From: Levilactobacillus andaensis
GTDB taxonomy: Bacteria; Bacillota; Bacilli; Lactobacillales; Lactobacillaceae
DNA: 64,000 nucleotides
Assembly (NCBI RefSeq): GCF_016861695.1
Contig: NZ_BOLP01000015.1
Span: 18,698 to 82,697 of the forward strand
Direction: 5' to 3'
This document shows positions 16,871 through 24,805 of the stretch, piece by piece (positions within the stretch are counted from its first letter, which is position 1; every line of letters begins with the position of its first letter). The notes under the pieces are model-generated. The model had not been told where the DNA came from, searched no databases, and saw nothing but the letters and a program-made list of their open reading frames with translations. The position numbers were made by a program, and so were the translations under genes.

Positions 16871-16996
16871 TGGCCGAAACGTGTTTCACGGGGCAGCCGG
16901 CTCCGCTTAACACTGATAACCAAATAATCCAAGCCCGGGATTATCCGGTTATCACCGTTAATGCTCACCGGCTAACCGCCCCTTGAAACACTCTTT
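16871..16996 (+). repeat. Dispersed structured repeat R1, copy c (no terminator arm)
   Basis: Same palindrome as the copies at 5527 and 58322, but the terminator hairpin end is missing. Outer arms GTGTTTCA/TGAAACAC and AGCCGG/CCGGCT are paired. Its right end forms the last codons and stop of the LacI-family gene. Confidence 0.8.
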
Positions 16997-17955
16997 ACGC
17001 TGTCCCGCTCCACCATCTCAACCGGCACAAACGTCGCCGCCTTTTCCCCCATCACGCGGTCCACACTCTGCGCACCAATCTGATAGAAGTCCTGCGTCAG
17101 GCTGGTCAGTGCTGGCGTGGTGATGCGACAAATGTCGGTGCCATCAATGCTGACCAACGACAGCTGTTCCGGCACCGCGATGCCCGCTTCCTGGGCCGCA
17201 TTCAGCAGGCCCGCCGCGACCATGTCACTGGCCGCAATGATGGCCGTGACCTTCAATGGGAGAAATTCCGCCAACAACTGCCGGCCCGATTCGTAACTGT
17301 AATCGCCGTATTTGATCGTCGTTTCCTGAATGCCGCGCGCCGCCAATGCCCTTTGGTAACCGGCAATTCGCTGACTCCCGGTATGGTAGGTGTCGACCCC
17401 GGCGAGGCCAATGCGCGTGTGACCGTGGTCGAGCAGATAGTCCGTCGTGGTCGCCGCCAATTTTTCATTATCCGAGCTGACCGACAGGACCTTGTCCGTG
17501 CCCAAGTAGACCGAGACGAAACAGAACGGCACGTGCGACTCCTTCAGCAGCGTCAAATCCTCCGCATCCGGTTCGATTGCCGCCAGCAAGATCCCCGACA
17601 CCGCGCGTTCCAACGCCGTCACGATGGCTTGGTGCTGCAGCTCAGCGTTCCGGTTACCCGCGTACAAAATAATCACGCCCTGCCCCAATTCGCTGGCCCG
17701 GCGTTGAATCCCGTCGATGATCTGCGTGGAAAAGTTGGTTGGCGTGGCGTTGATGATCAGCGCAATGACCGCGGCCTTTTTCTTGACCAGCTCCACGGCG
17801 GTCGAATTTTTACGGTAGCCCAACCGCTTGGCCACGGCTAGAATCTTAGCCTGTGTTTTCTCACTATACGTTCCCGTTTTATGGCTCAGCACTCGTGAAA
17901 CGGTGGCGATCGACACGCCTGATTCGGCAGCGATATCCTTAATCGTTGGTTTCAT
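16972..17955 (-). CDS. LacI/GalR family transcriptional regulator
   Basis: A 327-residue repressor. The N-terminal helix-turn-helix (TIKDIAAESGVSIATVSRVL) and hinge are followed by a periplasmic-binding-like sugar domain (about 60-325; GILLAAIEP, HTRIGLAGV, SLVSIDGT). It is divergent from the sugar transporter and alpha-glucosidase genes, and two GTAAACGTTTAC palindromes lie between them, so local control of that cluster is likely. The last seven codons (KSVSRGG) and the stop come from an R1 repeat, so the C-terminus has been replaced relative to the ancestral gene. Confidence 0.85.
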   Translation of the reverse strand: MKPTIKDIAAESGVSIATVSRVLSHKTGTYSEKTQAKILAVAKRLGYRKNSTAVELVKKKAAVIALIINATPTNFSTQIIDGIQRRASELGQGVIILYAGNRNAELQHQAIVTALERAVSGILLAAIEPDAEDLTLLKESHVPFCFVSVYLGTDKVLSVSSDNEKLAATTTDYLLDHGHTRIGLAGVDTYHTGSQRIAGYQRALAARGIQETTIKYGDYSYESGRQLLAEFLPLKVTAIIAASDMVAAGLLNAAQEAGIAVPEQLSLVSIDGTDICRITTPALTSLTQDFYQIGAQSVDRVMGEKAATFVPVEMVERDSVKSVSRGG

Positions 17956-18023
17956 ACGTCCCCCACCTCACTTCAATATAGTCCCATTATAGCCTTAATG
18001 CCGCTATTTTCCTAGCTAAAAGA

Positions 18024-18035
18024 GTAAACGTTTAC
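18024..18035. promoter_or_regulatory. LacI/CcpA-type operator 1
   Basis: GTAAACGTTTAC, a perfect palindrome of the LacI-family (also cre-like) type, 32 bases centre to centre from operator 2. That spacing is about three helical turns, suiting cooperative binding by one repressor. Confidence 0.7.
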
Positions 18036-18053
18036 ATTCCTTTTAAATAGGCA

Positions 18054-18082
18054 TTGTAAACGTTTACGTAACGTGCTAGTAT
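18054..18082 (+). promoter_or_regulatory. Promoter of the sugar cluster with overlapping operator 2
   Basis: TTGTAA (18054-18059) and TAGTAT (18077-18082) are 17 bases apart. The second GTAAACGTTTAC palindrome (18056-18067) covers the -35, so bound repressor or CcpA would block initiation. Confidence 0.7.
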
Positions 18083-18134
18083 GAAGGCGTTGAAAGAAAT
18101 AGCCATTATTTAAATTCAAGGAGATGTCCTGATC

Positions 18135-19558
18135 ATGAATCAACCAGCAACGAACTCGCTGGGAAATCACAAAGTCACTGCGGCCGCCCCATCCAAGACC
18201 AAACGACTTGCGAACTCCCTGCCAAATTTACCGTTGAAAACACTATTTGCCATTACGTTCGGTTTCTGTGGGGTCAACATGGCCTTCTCACTGCAATCTT
18301 CACAGATGAGCCGAATCTTCCAGACCATCGGCGCCAACCCGACCAACCTGGGACTGTTCTTCATCCTGCCCCCACTGGCCGGCTTGATTGTCCAACCGTT
18401 AGTCGGAAAATATTCCGACCGGACCTGGAACCGCTTCGGTCGCCGGATGCCTTACCTCTTATTCAGTGCACCCGTTGCCGCTTTAGTCATGATTTTACTG
18501 CCTAACGCCGGGTCATTTGGCTTCGGCTACGCCTCCATGGCGGCCTTGGTCTTCGGGGCCATCGCCATTCTATTCATGGACCTGTCCAGCAATATCTGTA
18601 TGCAACCATTCCGAATGATCATCGGGGACATGGTCAACGAAAAGCAAAAGGATAAAGCTTGGTCTTGGCAACAAGCCTTCAGTAACCTCGGTGGTGTCCT
18701 CGCCACGTTGTTACCATTCATTCTGACCTTCTTCGGTGTCGCCAACACGGCTAAAAAGGGTGTCGTTCCTCTGTCCGTTCGCCTCGCCTTCTACATCGGC
18801 GCGGCCATTCTGTTAGGCATTTCCGCCTACACCATTCACACGGTCAAGGAATACGACCCCGACACTTACGCGCTCTATCACCACATCGACCCGCAAGCCA
18901 CAAGAACACCAAACCGCTCTGGAAATTAATTAAGGATGCACCTAAAGCCTTATGGGAAGTCGCCGTTGTTCAAATGTTCGCTTGGATCGGGATTCAGTAC
19001 ATGTGGACCTACACGACTGGTGCCATCGCCCAAAACGTTTGGCACACCGCCAACGCTGCTTCCGCTGGGTATCAAGCCGCCGGTAACTGGTACGGGATCT
19101 TAACCTTCATCCAGTCCATGGCCGCCGTGCTCTATGGTTTCTTGGTCTTGTCACACACCAACCCGCTCAAACGGAAATTCTGGTACCGCTTCGGGATCGC
19201 CTGCTTCGCCGTTGGCTTGATCTGGGTCTTCTTCATTCACAATCAGTACCTTTTGATCTTGCCATTCTGCCTGATCGGTATCGGCTTCTTCACGGTTCAC
19301 GTGGAACCCTTCAACATCTTCACGTCATCTTTGGACGGGTCAAATGAAGGGTCTTACATCGGCATCTTCAATGGGACCATCTGCTTGCCACAAATCATCG
19401 CCTCCGTTGCCAGCTTCCTGGTCTTCCGGATGGTCGGTAAGTCCATGCCCGGCATGATGTTAGTTGCCGGCATCTCCATGTTGATCGCCGTCATCGCCAT
19501 CAGCGTTATCAAGTCAGACAAGCCGCAAAAGGATCTGTCAGATAAGGCCGCTGCCTAG
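18135..19558 (+). pseudogene. SLC45/GPH-type sugar MFS transporter, frameshifted
   Basis: The first frame (18135-18929) gives the N-terminal six helices of a lactobacillar maltose-type symporter (NMAFSLQSSQMSRIFQ, GKYSDRTWNRFGRRMPY). A second frame, open from before 18899 to 19558, gives the C-terminal half (FAWIGIQYMWTYTTGAIAQ, AAGNWYGILTF). The frames are offset by one base and join near 18890-18905, in the cytoplasmic loop after YHHIDPQA. One extra base, or two lost, would explain it. No homopolymer is present at the joint. It may be a true inactivating mutation, a sequencing error or two polypeptides; as written the transporter is broken. An AAGGAG site precedes the ATG. Confidence 0.8.
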
Positions 19559-19572
19559 TTATATTGATTAAA

Positions 19573-19640
19573 TATGGTCGCGCTCCGGATTCCAGGGATT
19601 CCGCCGGCTCAGATTGATCACTACCGTAATGGGCGTTGAA
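19573..19640 (+). repeat. Dispersed repeat R3, deleted copy a
   Basis: Carries the left end (GTCGCGCTCCGGATTCCAGG) and the right end (CCGGCTCAGATTG) of R3 with the central hairpin lost. It lies about 130 bases before an R2 copy. Confidence 0.65.
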
Positions 19641-19766
19641 ACCCACATGGTATACGGATTTTCTGACTGGACTCACGGCAGACTTCCTGTGACGTACAGC
19701 GACATCACTAGTGACATCAACCTTTGACCTCACTATTTAATTTTACTGTTGCCCCACAGCCACCAC

Positions 19767-19926
19767 GTAAGCCGAGAGGCCGGCAGATATGGGCTCAGGC
19801 GCGTCGTTCTGCTTAGTTGGCGTCCTTGGCCGGCTTAGCAGAAAACCAATCTTGAAGACTCGGCACTTGCGAGGCTTCAAGTTGCGTTCGCACCGTTCCA
19901 GCCCATATCTGCCGGCCGGTAAGGCG
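19767..19926 (+). repeat. Dispersed structured repeat R2, copy 1
   Basis: 160 bases. The outer arms GGCCGGCAGATATGGGCT and its exact complement enclose two hairpins (TTCTGCT/AGCAGAA and CTTGAAG/CTTCAAG). Five other copies are in this window in the same orientation. Several arm positions differ from the other copies with matching changes on the partner strand. Confidence 0.85.
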
Positions 19927-20012
19927 AAAACACCGACCATCGTCGCCAAAAACAAAATTTCAAAGCTAGTTCTATAATAGAGAAGAGTAAGAGAAAAAGG
20001 AGATACCTTGTT

Positions 20013-22316
20013 ATGACTGCTTTACCAACCTATGAACAAAAAGATCAAACCATTACGTTTCACTATCCCGACCACGATCTGCAGCTGACCGTCCTGACGC
20101 CTGCTATCGTCCGCGTGTTCGAATACCGCGGCAACGACGGTCATTCCTACGCCATCGAGGGCAACAAACAGACCGCGACCGACTTCAAATTGACCGCTGC
20201 CGGTGACCACTACGAACTGACCACCAGCGCCCTGACCATCGACCTTGACGCCGAACGCCACGTCGACGTTTACGACGCCAATGGCAACGCCCTCGTCACC
20301 GATTTCCGCGGCGAACGGACCCTGCTCGACAAAGGGGTCGACAAGGTGCACCAACGGTTAGTCGAAGCCGAAGGACACAGCGTCACCAAGTCCACCGTCA
20401 AGGCCAACTCCAGCTACTATGAAGTCGTCAAGACGTTGGCTCCCGATGAACACCTCTACGGCCTGGGTGACAAGACCGGTTACCTCGACAAACGGGGCTT
20501 CGAATACGACAACTGGAACGTGGACAACCCATCTCCCCAGTTGGAAATTTTACCGAACATTTACAAGTCCATCCCCGTCATGTTGGGCTTAAAGAACGGT
20601 CATCCTTATGGCCTATTCTTCGATAACACCTACAAGAGCCACTTCGACATGGGCAAGGAAAGCGACAACTACTACTTCTACTCCGCCGTTGACGGGAACC
20701 TTGACTACTACATCATTGGCGGTCAAACGTTGAAGGATGTCGTCACCAACTACACCTACCTGACCGGTCGCACGCCATTGCCGCAAAAGTGGACGTTGGG
20801 TTACCAACAATCTCGTTGGGGCTACAGTGCCAGCGAGGATGAAGTCCAAGAGATCGCCGACAACATGAAGAAAAACGACCTCCCCTGCGACGCCATCCAC
20901 TTTGACGTTGACTACATGCGCGGCTACCGCGTCTTCACCTGGGACAAGGCCAAGTATGCCGATCCCAAGAAATTCGTCAGCAGCCTAAAGGGCCAAGGCA
21001 TCAAGGTCATCCCCATCATCGACCCCGGTGTTAAGCAGGACCCCGACTACGACAAGTACACCGAGGGCATCAAGAACAACTACTTTGTCAAAACGCCAGC
21101 GGGCAAGGTCTACATCAACAAGGTTTGGCCCGGCGACTCCGCCTTCCCTGACTTTGGTCGGCCCGATGTTCGCAAATGGTGGGCCAATAACAACAAATTC
21201 TTGACCGACATGGGCGTTGGCGGTGTCTGGATCGACATGAACGAACCCGCAACGTTTGAGGGCGAGATCCCAGACGATGTGGTCTTCAACGACCAGGACA
21301 CCCCGTCCACGCACAAGAAGATGCACAATGTCTACGGCCACAACATGGCCAAGGCGACCTACGCTGGTTTGAAGGCCCAGCAAGGCAAACGGCCCTACGT
21401 CATCACCCGGGCAGCCTACGCCGGCACGCAGAAGTACTCGACCGTTTGGACCGGGGATAACCGCAGCATGTGGCCCCACATTCAAATGATGATTCCACAA
21501 CTTTGCAACCTCGGTCTGAGTGGCTTTAGCTTCGTGGGGACCGACATCGGTGGATTTGCCTCCGATACCTCGGCCGAACTCTTGACCCGTTGGATCGAAG
21601 CCGCCATCTTCAGTCCTTTGCTACGGAACCACGCGGCCATGGGCACTCGGCACCAGGAACCTTGGAGTTTCGGCGAACCGACCCTCTCCATTTACCGGAA
21701 GTACCTGAAGCTGCGCTACCGCTTCATTCCGTACCTCTACGACCTGTTTGCCCAAGAATCGACGAACGGCCTGCCAATCATGCGGCCACTGGTCTTAAAC
21801 TACCCAGAAGATGCCCGCGTACGGGACCTGGACGATGAATTCATGGTCGGCGACAACGTCTTAGTCGCCCCCATCGTTCAAAAATCCAAGCTCAACCGGA
21901 CCGTTTACCTGCCAGCCGGCGACTGGATCGACTTCTGGAACAACCGCGAATATCCTGGCAACCAAGACATCTTAGTCGACGCGCCACTGGATAAATTACC
22001 GCTGTTCATCAAGAAGGACACCCTGTTGCCATGGGGCCAAGAAGTCAGCCACGTTGCCGAAACACCCGACACGACCATGACCTTCAAGGCATTTGGCCAA
22101 AACGCCAGCTACGAGCACTACCAAGACAACGGTAGCGACTTCAACTACGAAGACGGCGAGTTCAACCGCTACTTGATCACGGTCAAAGATGGTGACGTCA
22201 ACGTCGCCTTGACCCACAGCGGCTTCAAGCCGGTCTACCAGACGATTACGGTCGACCTGCCCGCCAAGTCCGTCACCTTGACTTACGACGCGGCTAGTCA
22301 GAGTTACCATGCTTAG
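20013..22316 (+). CDS. GH31 family alpha-glucosidase
   Basis: A 767-residue cytoplasmic glycoside hydrolase of family 31. An N-terminal beta-sandwich (about 1-250) leads to the catalytic barrel. The nucleophile Asp408 lies in VWIDMNEPATF and the acid/base Asp482 in VWTGDNRSMW; both GH31 hallmarks are intact. There is no signal peptide. The order LacI regulator, sugar transporter, GH31 enzyme suggests uptake and intracellular hydrolysis of maltose-type or isomaltose-type oligosaccharides; an alpha-xylosidase cannot be excluded. AAAAAGGAGA precedes the ATG and TATAAT lies at 19973-19978, so it can be expressed apart from the broken transporter. Confidence 0.88.
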   Translation: MTALPTYEQKDQTITFHYPDHDLQLTVLTPAIVRVFEYRGNDGHSYAIEGNKQTATDFKLTAAGDHYELTTSALTIDLDAERHVDVYDANGNALVTDFRGERTLLDKGVDKVHQRLVEAEGHSVTKSTVKANSSYYEVVKTLAPDEHLYGLGDKTGYLDKRGFEYDNWNVDNPSPQLEILPNIYKSIPVMLGLKNGHPYGLFFDNTYKSHFDMGKESDNYYFYSAVDGNLDYYIIGGQTLKDVVTNYTYLTGRTPLPQKWTLGYQQSRWGYSASEDEVQEIADNMKKNDLPCDAIHFDVDYMRGYRVFTWDKAKYADPKKFVSSLKGQGIKVIPIIDPGVKQDPDYDKYTEGIKNNYFVKTPAGKVYINKVWPGDSAFPDFGRPDVRKWWANNNKFLTDMGVGGVWIDMNEPATFEGEIPDDVVFNDQDTPSTHKKMHNVYGHNMAKATYAGLKAQQGKRPYVITRAAYAGTQKYSTVWTGDNRSMWPHIQMMIPQLCNLGLSGFSFVGTDIGGFASDTSAELLTRWIEAAIFSPLLRNHAAMGTRHQEPWSFGEPTLSIYRKYLKLRYRFIPYLYDLFAQESTNGLPIMRPLVLNYPEDARVRDLDDEFMVGDNVLVAPIVQKSKLNRTVYLPAGDWIDFWNNREYPGNQDILVDAPLDKLPLFIKKDTLLPWGQEVSHVAETPDTTMTFKAFGQNASYEHYQDNGSDFNYEDGEFNRYLITVKDGDVNVALTHSGFKPVYQTITVDLPAKSVTLTYDAASQSYHA

Positions 22317-22361
22317 TTAGTGCCTAGACCTAGTGTTAACACGAATCAGTGCTGCTAAATT

Positions 22362-22555
22362 GGCCGCACTGCGGATGCCAGGGATTCCGCCTGCTGTGGG
22401 GACGCTTCAGACTGGAAGACCACCAGTCTTCTCGCTCGCTTTGAAGCCGCGAAATTCGCGCGTCTCCAAAGTCACCCATCTTGTTAGCTAGCCAGCGGCC
22501 AGCTAACAAGATTACCACGGCTGGCTGCATCCCTGGCCTCCTCCGGCTCTGATTG
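22362..22555 (+). repeat. Dispersed repeat R3, full copy b
   Basis: About 194 bases. Outer arms GCCAGGGATTCC and the GCATCCCTGGCC region are complementary. A central hairpin (TTTGAAGCCGCG / CGCGCGTCTCCAAA) and a TTGTTAGCT/AGCTAACAA stem lie inside. It is followed about 107 bases later by an R2 copy. Confidence 0.7.
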
Positions 22556-22661
22556 TGCTCTACCATAACAACGGCCGAAAGCCGCACGTACACTCTAAAT
22601 TTTCTGGTCCGACTGATAACGGGTTTTACGCTTATCCTCTCAATCGCCAAAAAATCACTGT

Positions 22662-22821
22662 GTGAGCCGAGAGGTCGCCAGCTATGGGCTCAGGCGCGTC
22701 GTTCTACTTGGTCGGCGTTTCTTGCCGGCTTAGTAGAAGACCAAGCTTGAAGACTCGGGTCTTACGAGGCTTCAAGTTGCGTCCGCACCGTTCCAGCCCA
22801 TATCTGGCGGCCGGTAAGGCG
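22662..22821 (+). repeat. Dispersed structured repeat R2, copy 2
   Basis: Same 160-base element. This copy has one unpaired position in the outer stem (GCTATG against CATATC), as if only one arm had changed. The hairpin arms TTCTACT/AGTAGAA and CTTGAAG/CTTCAAG are intact. Confidence 0.85.
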
Positions 22822-22914
22822 TAAGTCTTCACCCGGTTGTCCAATGTACACGCTAATATCGTTGTTGTACCAGGCTTGAACAACATTTAGTCACTTAACA
22901 ACTTAACCAGCAAT

Positions 22915-22967
22915 CAAAAAATCCCGTAAAGGCAGTGAAAATTAACGCTGTCTTTACGGGATTTTTA
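22915..22967 (+). terminator. Strong terminator between R2 copy 2 and the 166-residue ORF
   Basis: AAAAATCCCGTAAAG pairs with CTTTACGGGATTTTT. It could act in both directions. Confidence 0.85.
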
Positions 22968-23019
22968 CATCCATTTGCTATGCTGTTAAGAATCACTATT
23001 TACCGAAAGGAAGCCGATT

Positions 23020-23520
23020 ATGCCAACGCCCGATTTCCAGCTACTTCAAAACTACCTGTCCTTCAAGTTGTTTGCCTTCAATCCCTTGGCTAATGGCCTC
23101 GACTTCTATGACATCAGTCCAACCGATACCGCTCTGGCCGTCGATGTCCGCGGCTACAGTGTGATTCTTCAAGTCGCCGCCGCGCTGGGCCGGATTTCCG
23201 CCCAATTTTCCCTTCAACCAGCCTACGAACATGAAATATCTCTGGCCAAAATGGTCAAGCCAGATGCGCTACCGGACCTCGTCACCTTTACGATCTATCG
23301 CTGGGACGCGGCGAAGTTGGCCCGGTTTCTACCGATTATGCACGACTTTCAAACCGCTCAAGCCAACCCCGAACGCTACGCACCAGTCAAATTTCACCGG
23401 CCAACTACTTCGTCGGCGTCGCCAGCACCATCCCATAAGAAGTCATTTGCCCCTCTGACTCGTCGCGCGTTGGCAGACCGTCCTTGGAATAGTCCCCATC
23501 GTTGGCCTCGTCCGCAATAA
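23020..23520 (+). CDS. Hypothetical protein with 3' end overlapping the convergent gene
   Basis: A 166-residue soluble protein starting MPTPDFQLLQNYLSF. AAAGGAAG lies about 9 bases before the ATG. I recognise no family. The final ~39 residues, which are low-complexity (Ser/Ala/Pro and basic), are encoded opposite the C-terminal codons of the secreted-protein gene on the other strand (116-base overlap). Such a long antisense overlap suggests the original stop was lost and translation now runs on; the folded part probably ends near residue 127. Confidence 0.6.
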   Translation: MPTPDFQLLQNYLSFKLFAFNPLANGLDFYDISPTDTALAVDVRGYSVILQVAAALGRISAQFSLQPAYEHEISLAKMVKPDALPDLVTFTIYRWDAAKLARFLPIMHDFQTAQANPERYAPVKFHRPTTSSASPAPSHKKSFAPLTRRALADRPWNSPHRWPRPQ

Positions 23521-24223
23521 AGATCCCAATGTTACCGGTAAACGATGCCCGTTTCTCCGCCGTGTATCCCATCGCATCCAGTTGCGCCGTCATCTTCTTG
23601 ATTCGGGGCACCACGGGCTGGCCCATGGTGCTCCAGAGGTCACTGGACGGTTGGTAATTTTGAATATAGCTGATATTCGTCACGTCCTTAAACCCAGCCG
23701 GCTTCTGAAGATAACTGTAAGCGCCCGTGTTCGCGTACGCCGACAATTTCGCACTCACCGTAACATTCGGATATAACTTTAAAATGGCCCGGGTCAGGCG
23801 TTGCGACGGGTCCATTTGGATGTATTTCAGATACGCCGCGTCCGAACTGAACGACGCGGGATTCTGCGCAATGATCTTAGTGAAGTACTTGCTCCAGGCG
23901 ATGCCCTTCACCTTAGGGTTGGTCTGACTGACCAGCTCGTAGTAATAGCTAACGGCCTTCCCATTCTGCCGCTTCGTGACAATGTTGGACACGTTCCACC
24001 GCGTGTACGGGTAATTCTTCAGGTTATGCAGCTTCTTCGTATGGCCGGCATTCCAAATGACCCCGTTGGATTTCACCTTCGCCATATTCGTGGTGTAGGG
24101 TACGCTGTCAACAAACTTCGATGTAATCTGATACGTCGTCTTGGCCTGCGCCGTGACGGGTAATGCGACCGCCCCGACGGCAACCAAGGCCAGCGTCAAT
24201 AGCAGTTTAAGTGGCTTTTTCAT
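23405..24223 (-). CDS. Secreted hypothetical protein with signal peptide
   Basis: A 272-residue protein. Signal peptide: MKKPLKLLLTLALVAVGAVA, then a likely AQA|K cleavage. The mature part is a basic, Tyr- and Asn-rich extracellular domain similar in feel to lactobacillar D-alanyl-D-alanine carboxypeptidase-like surface proteins, but no catalytic motif is visible. The ATG at 24223 is preferred (GGGGGAG 8 bases ahead) over a TTG two codons earlier. Confidence 0.75.
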   Translation of the reverse strand: MKKPLKLLLTLALVAVGAVALPVTAQAKTTYQITSKFVDSVPYTTNMAKVKSNGVIWNAGHTKKLHNLKNYPYTRWNVSNIVTKRQNGKAVSYYYELVSQTNPKVKGIAWSKYFTKIIAQNPASFSSDAAYLKYIQMDPSQRLTRAILKLYPNVTVSAKLSAYANTGAYSYLQKPAGFKDVTNISYIQNYQPSSDLWSTMGQPVVPRIKKMTAQLDAMGYTAEKRASFTGNIGIFIADEANDGDYSKDGLPTRDESEGQMTSYGMVLATPTK

Positions 24224-24472
24224 ATTCAACTCTCCCCCTCTAATTGAGATAGGATAGCATGAATCGGTCGTTCATAGGCGATTAAATGACTAATACTTAG
24301 AAAATCCACTGGTTATGACCGTTATTGGTCAGATTATAAAGACTACCCGATGAATCATGCGCGCCATCTTTGGTATTATTCCACAACAAGTGTCAAAATC
24401 CACACGCCACCCTGCCAGCTAAATCCATAACGCCAATTCAACCCTAAACAAATATTACCATCTCCACCAACG

Positions 24473-24631
24473 TAAGCCGAGAGGCCGCCAGCTATGGGCT
24501 CAGGCGCGTCGTTCTACTTGGTCGGTGTTTCTTGCCGGCCTAGTAGAAGACCAATCTTGAAGACTCGGGTCTTACGAGGCTTCAAGTTGCGTCCGCACCG
24601 TTTCAGCCCATAGCTGGCGGCCGGTAAGGCG
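24473..24631 (+). repeat. Dispersed structured repeat R2, copy 3
   Basis: The outer arms read GGCCGCCAGCTATGGGCT with an exact complement. The A-T pair seen at the tenth position in copies 4-6 is here a C-G pair, a compensatory double change. No R3 neighbour here. Confidence 0.85.
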
Positions 24632-24698
24632 CAAGCCCCACCAGGTTGCCAGCTTATCTGCAACTTAATTTCAAAAAAATAACGTTAATTTCGCCAAC

Positions 24699-24740
24699 TT
24701 GATTCGCATCAAGTTAATTCCCGCTGGTCCAAGGCATAAT
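24699..24740 (+). promoter_or_regulatory. FNR/CRP-type box and promoter of the P1B ATPase gene
   Basis: TTGAT-TCGC-ATCAA (24699-24712) is a perfect FNR-family palindrome, extending to AACTTGAT..ATCAAGTT. CATAAT (24735-24740) is the -10; a -35 is lacking. The 22 bases between box and -10 are exactly as at 15527-15568, placing the box at -41.5 for activation. Confidence 0.78.
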
Positions 24741-24805
24741 GGGTACATAAACAAGGACACAAGAACTCGTAGCCAAAGAACAGTATAGAAAGGAACGTAC
24801 ATCAT

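Noticed and set aside
16473..16910. A 145-residue ORF covering the small membrane protein gene
   Set aside because: It is in another frame than the ORF with a good ribosome site, runs through a terminator, and its amino-acid make-up is unlike a real protein.
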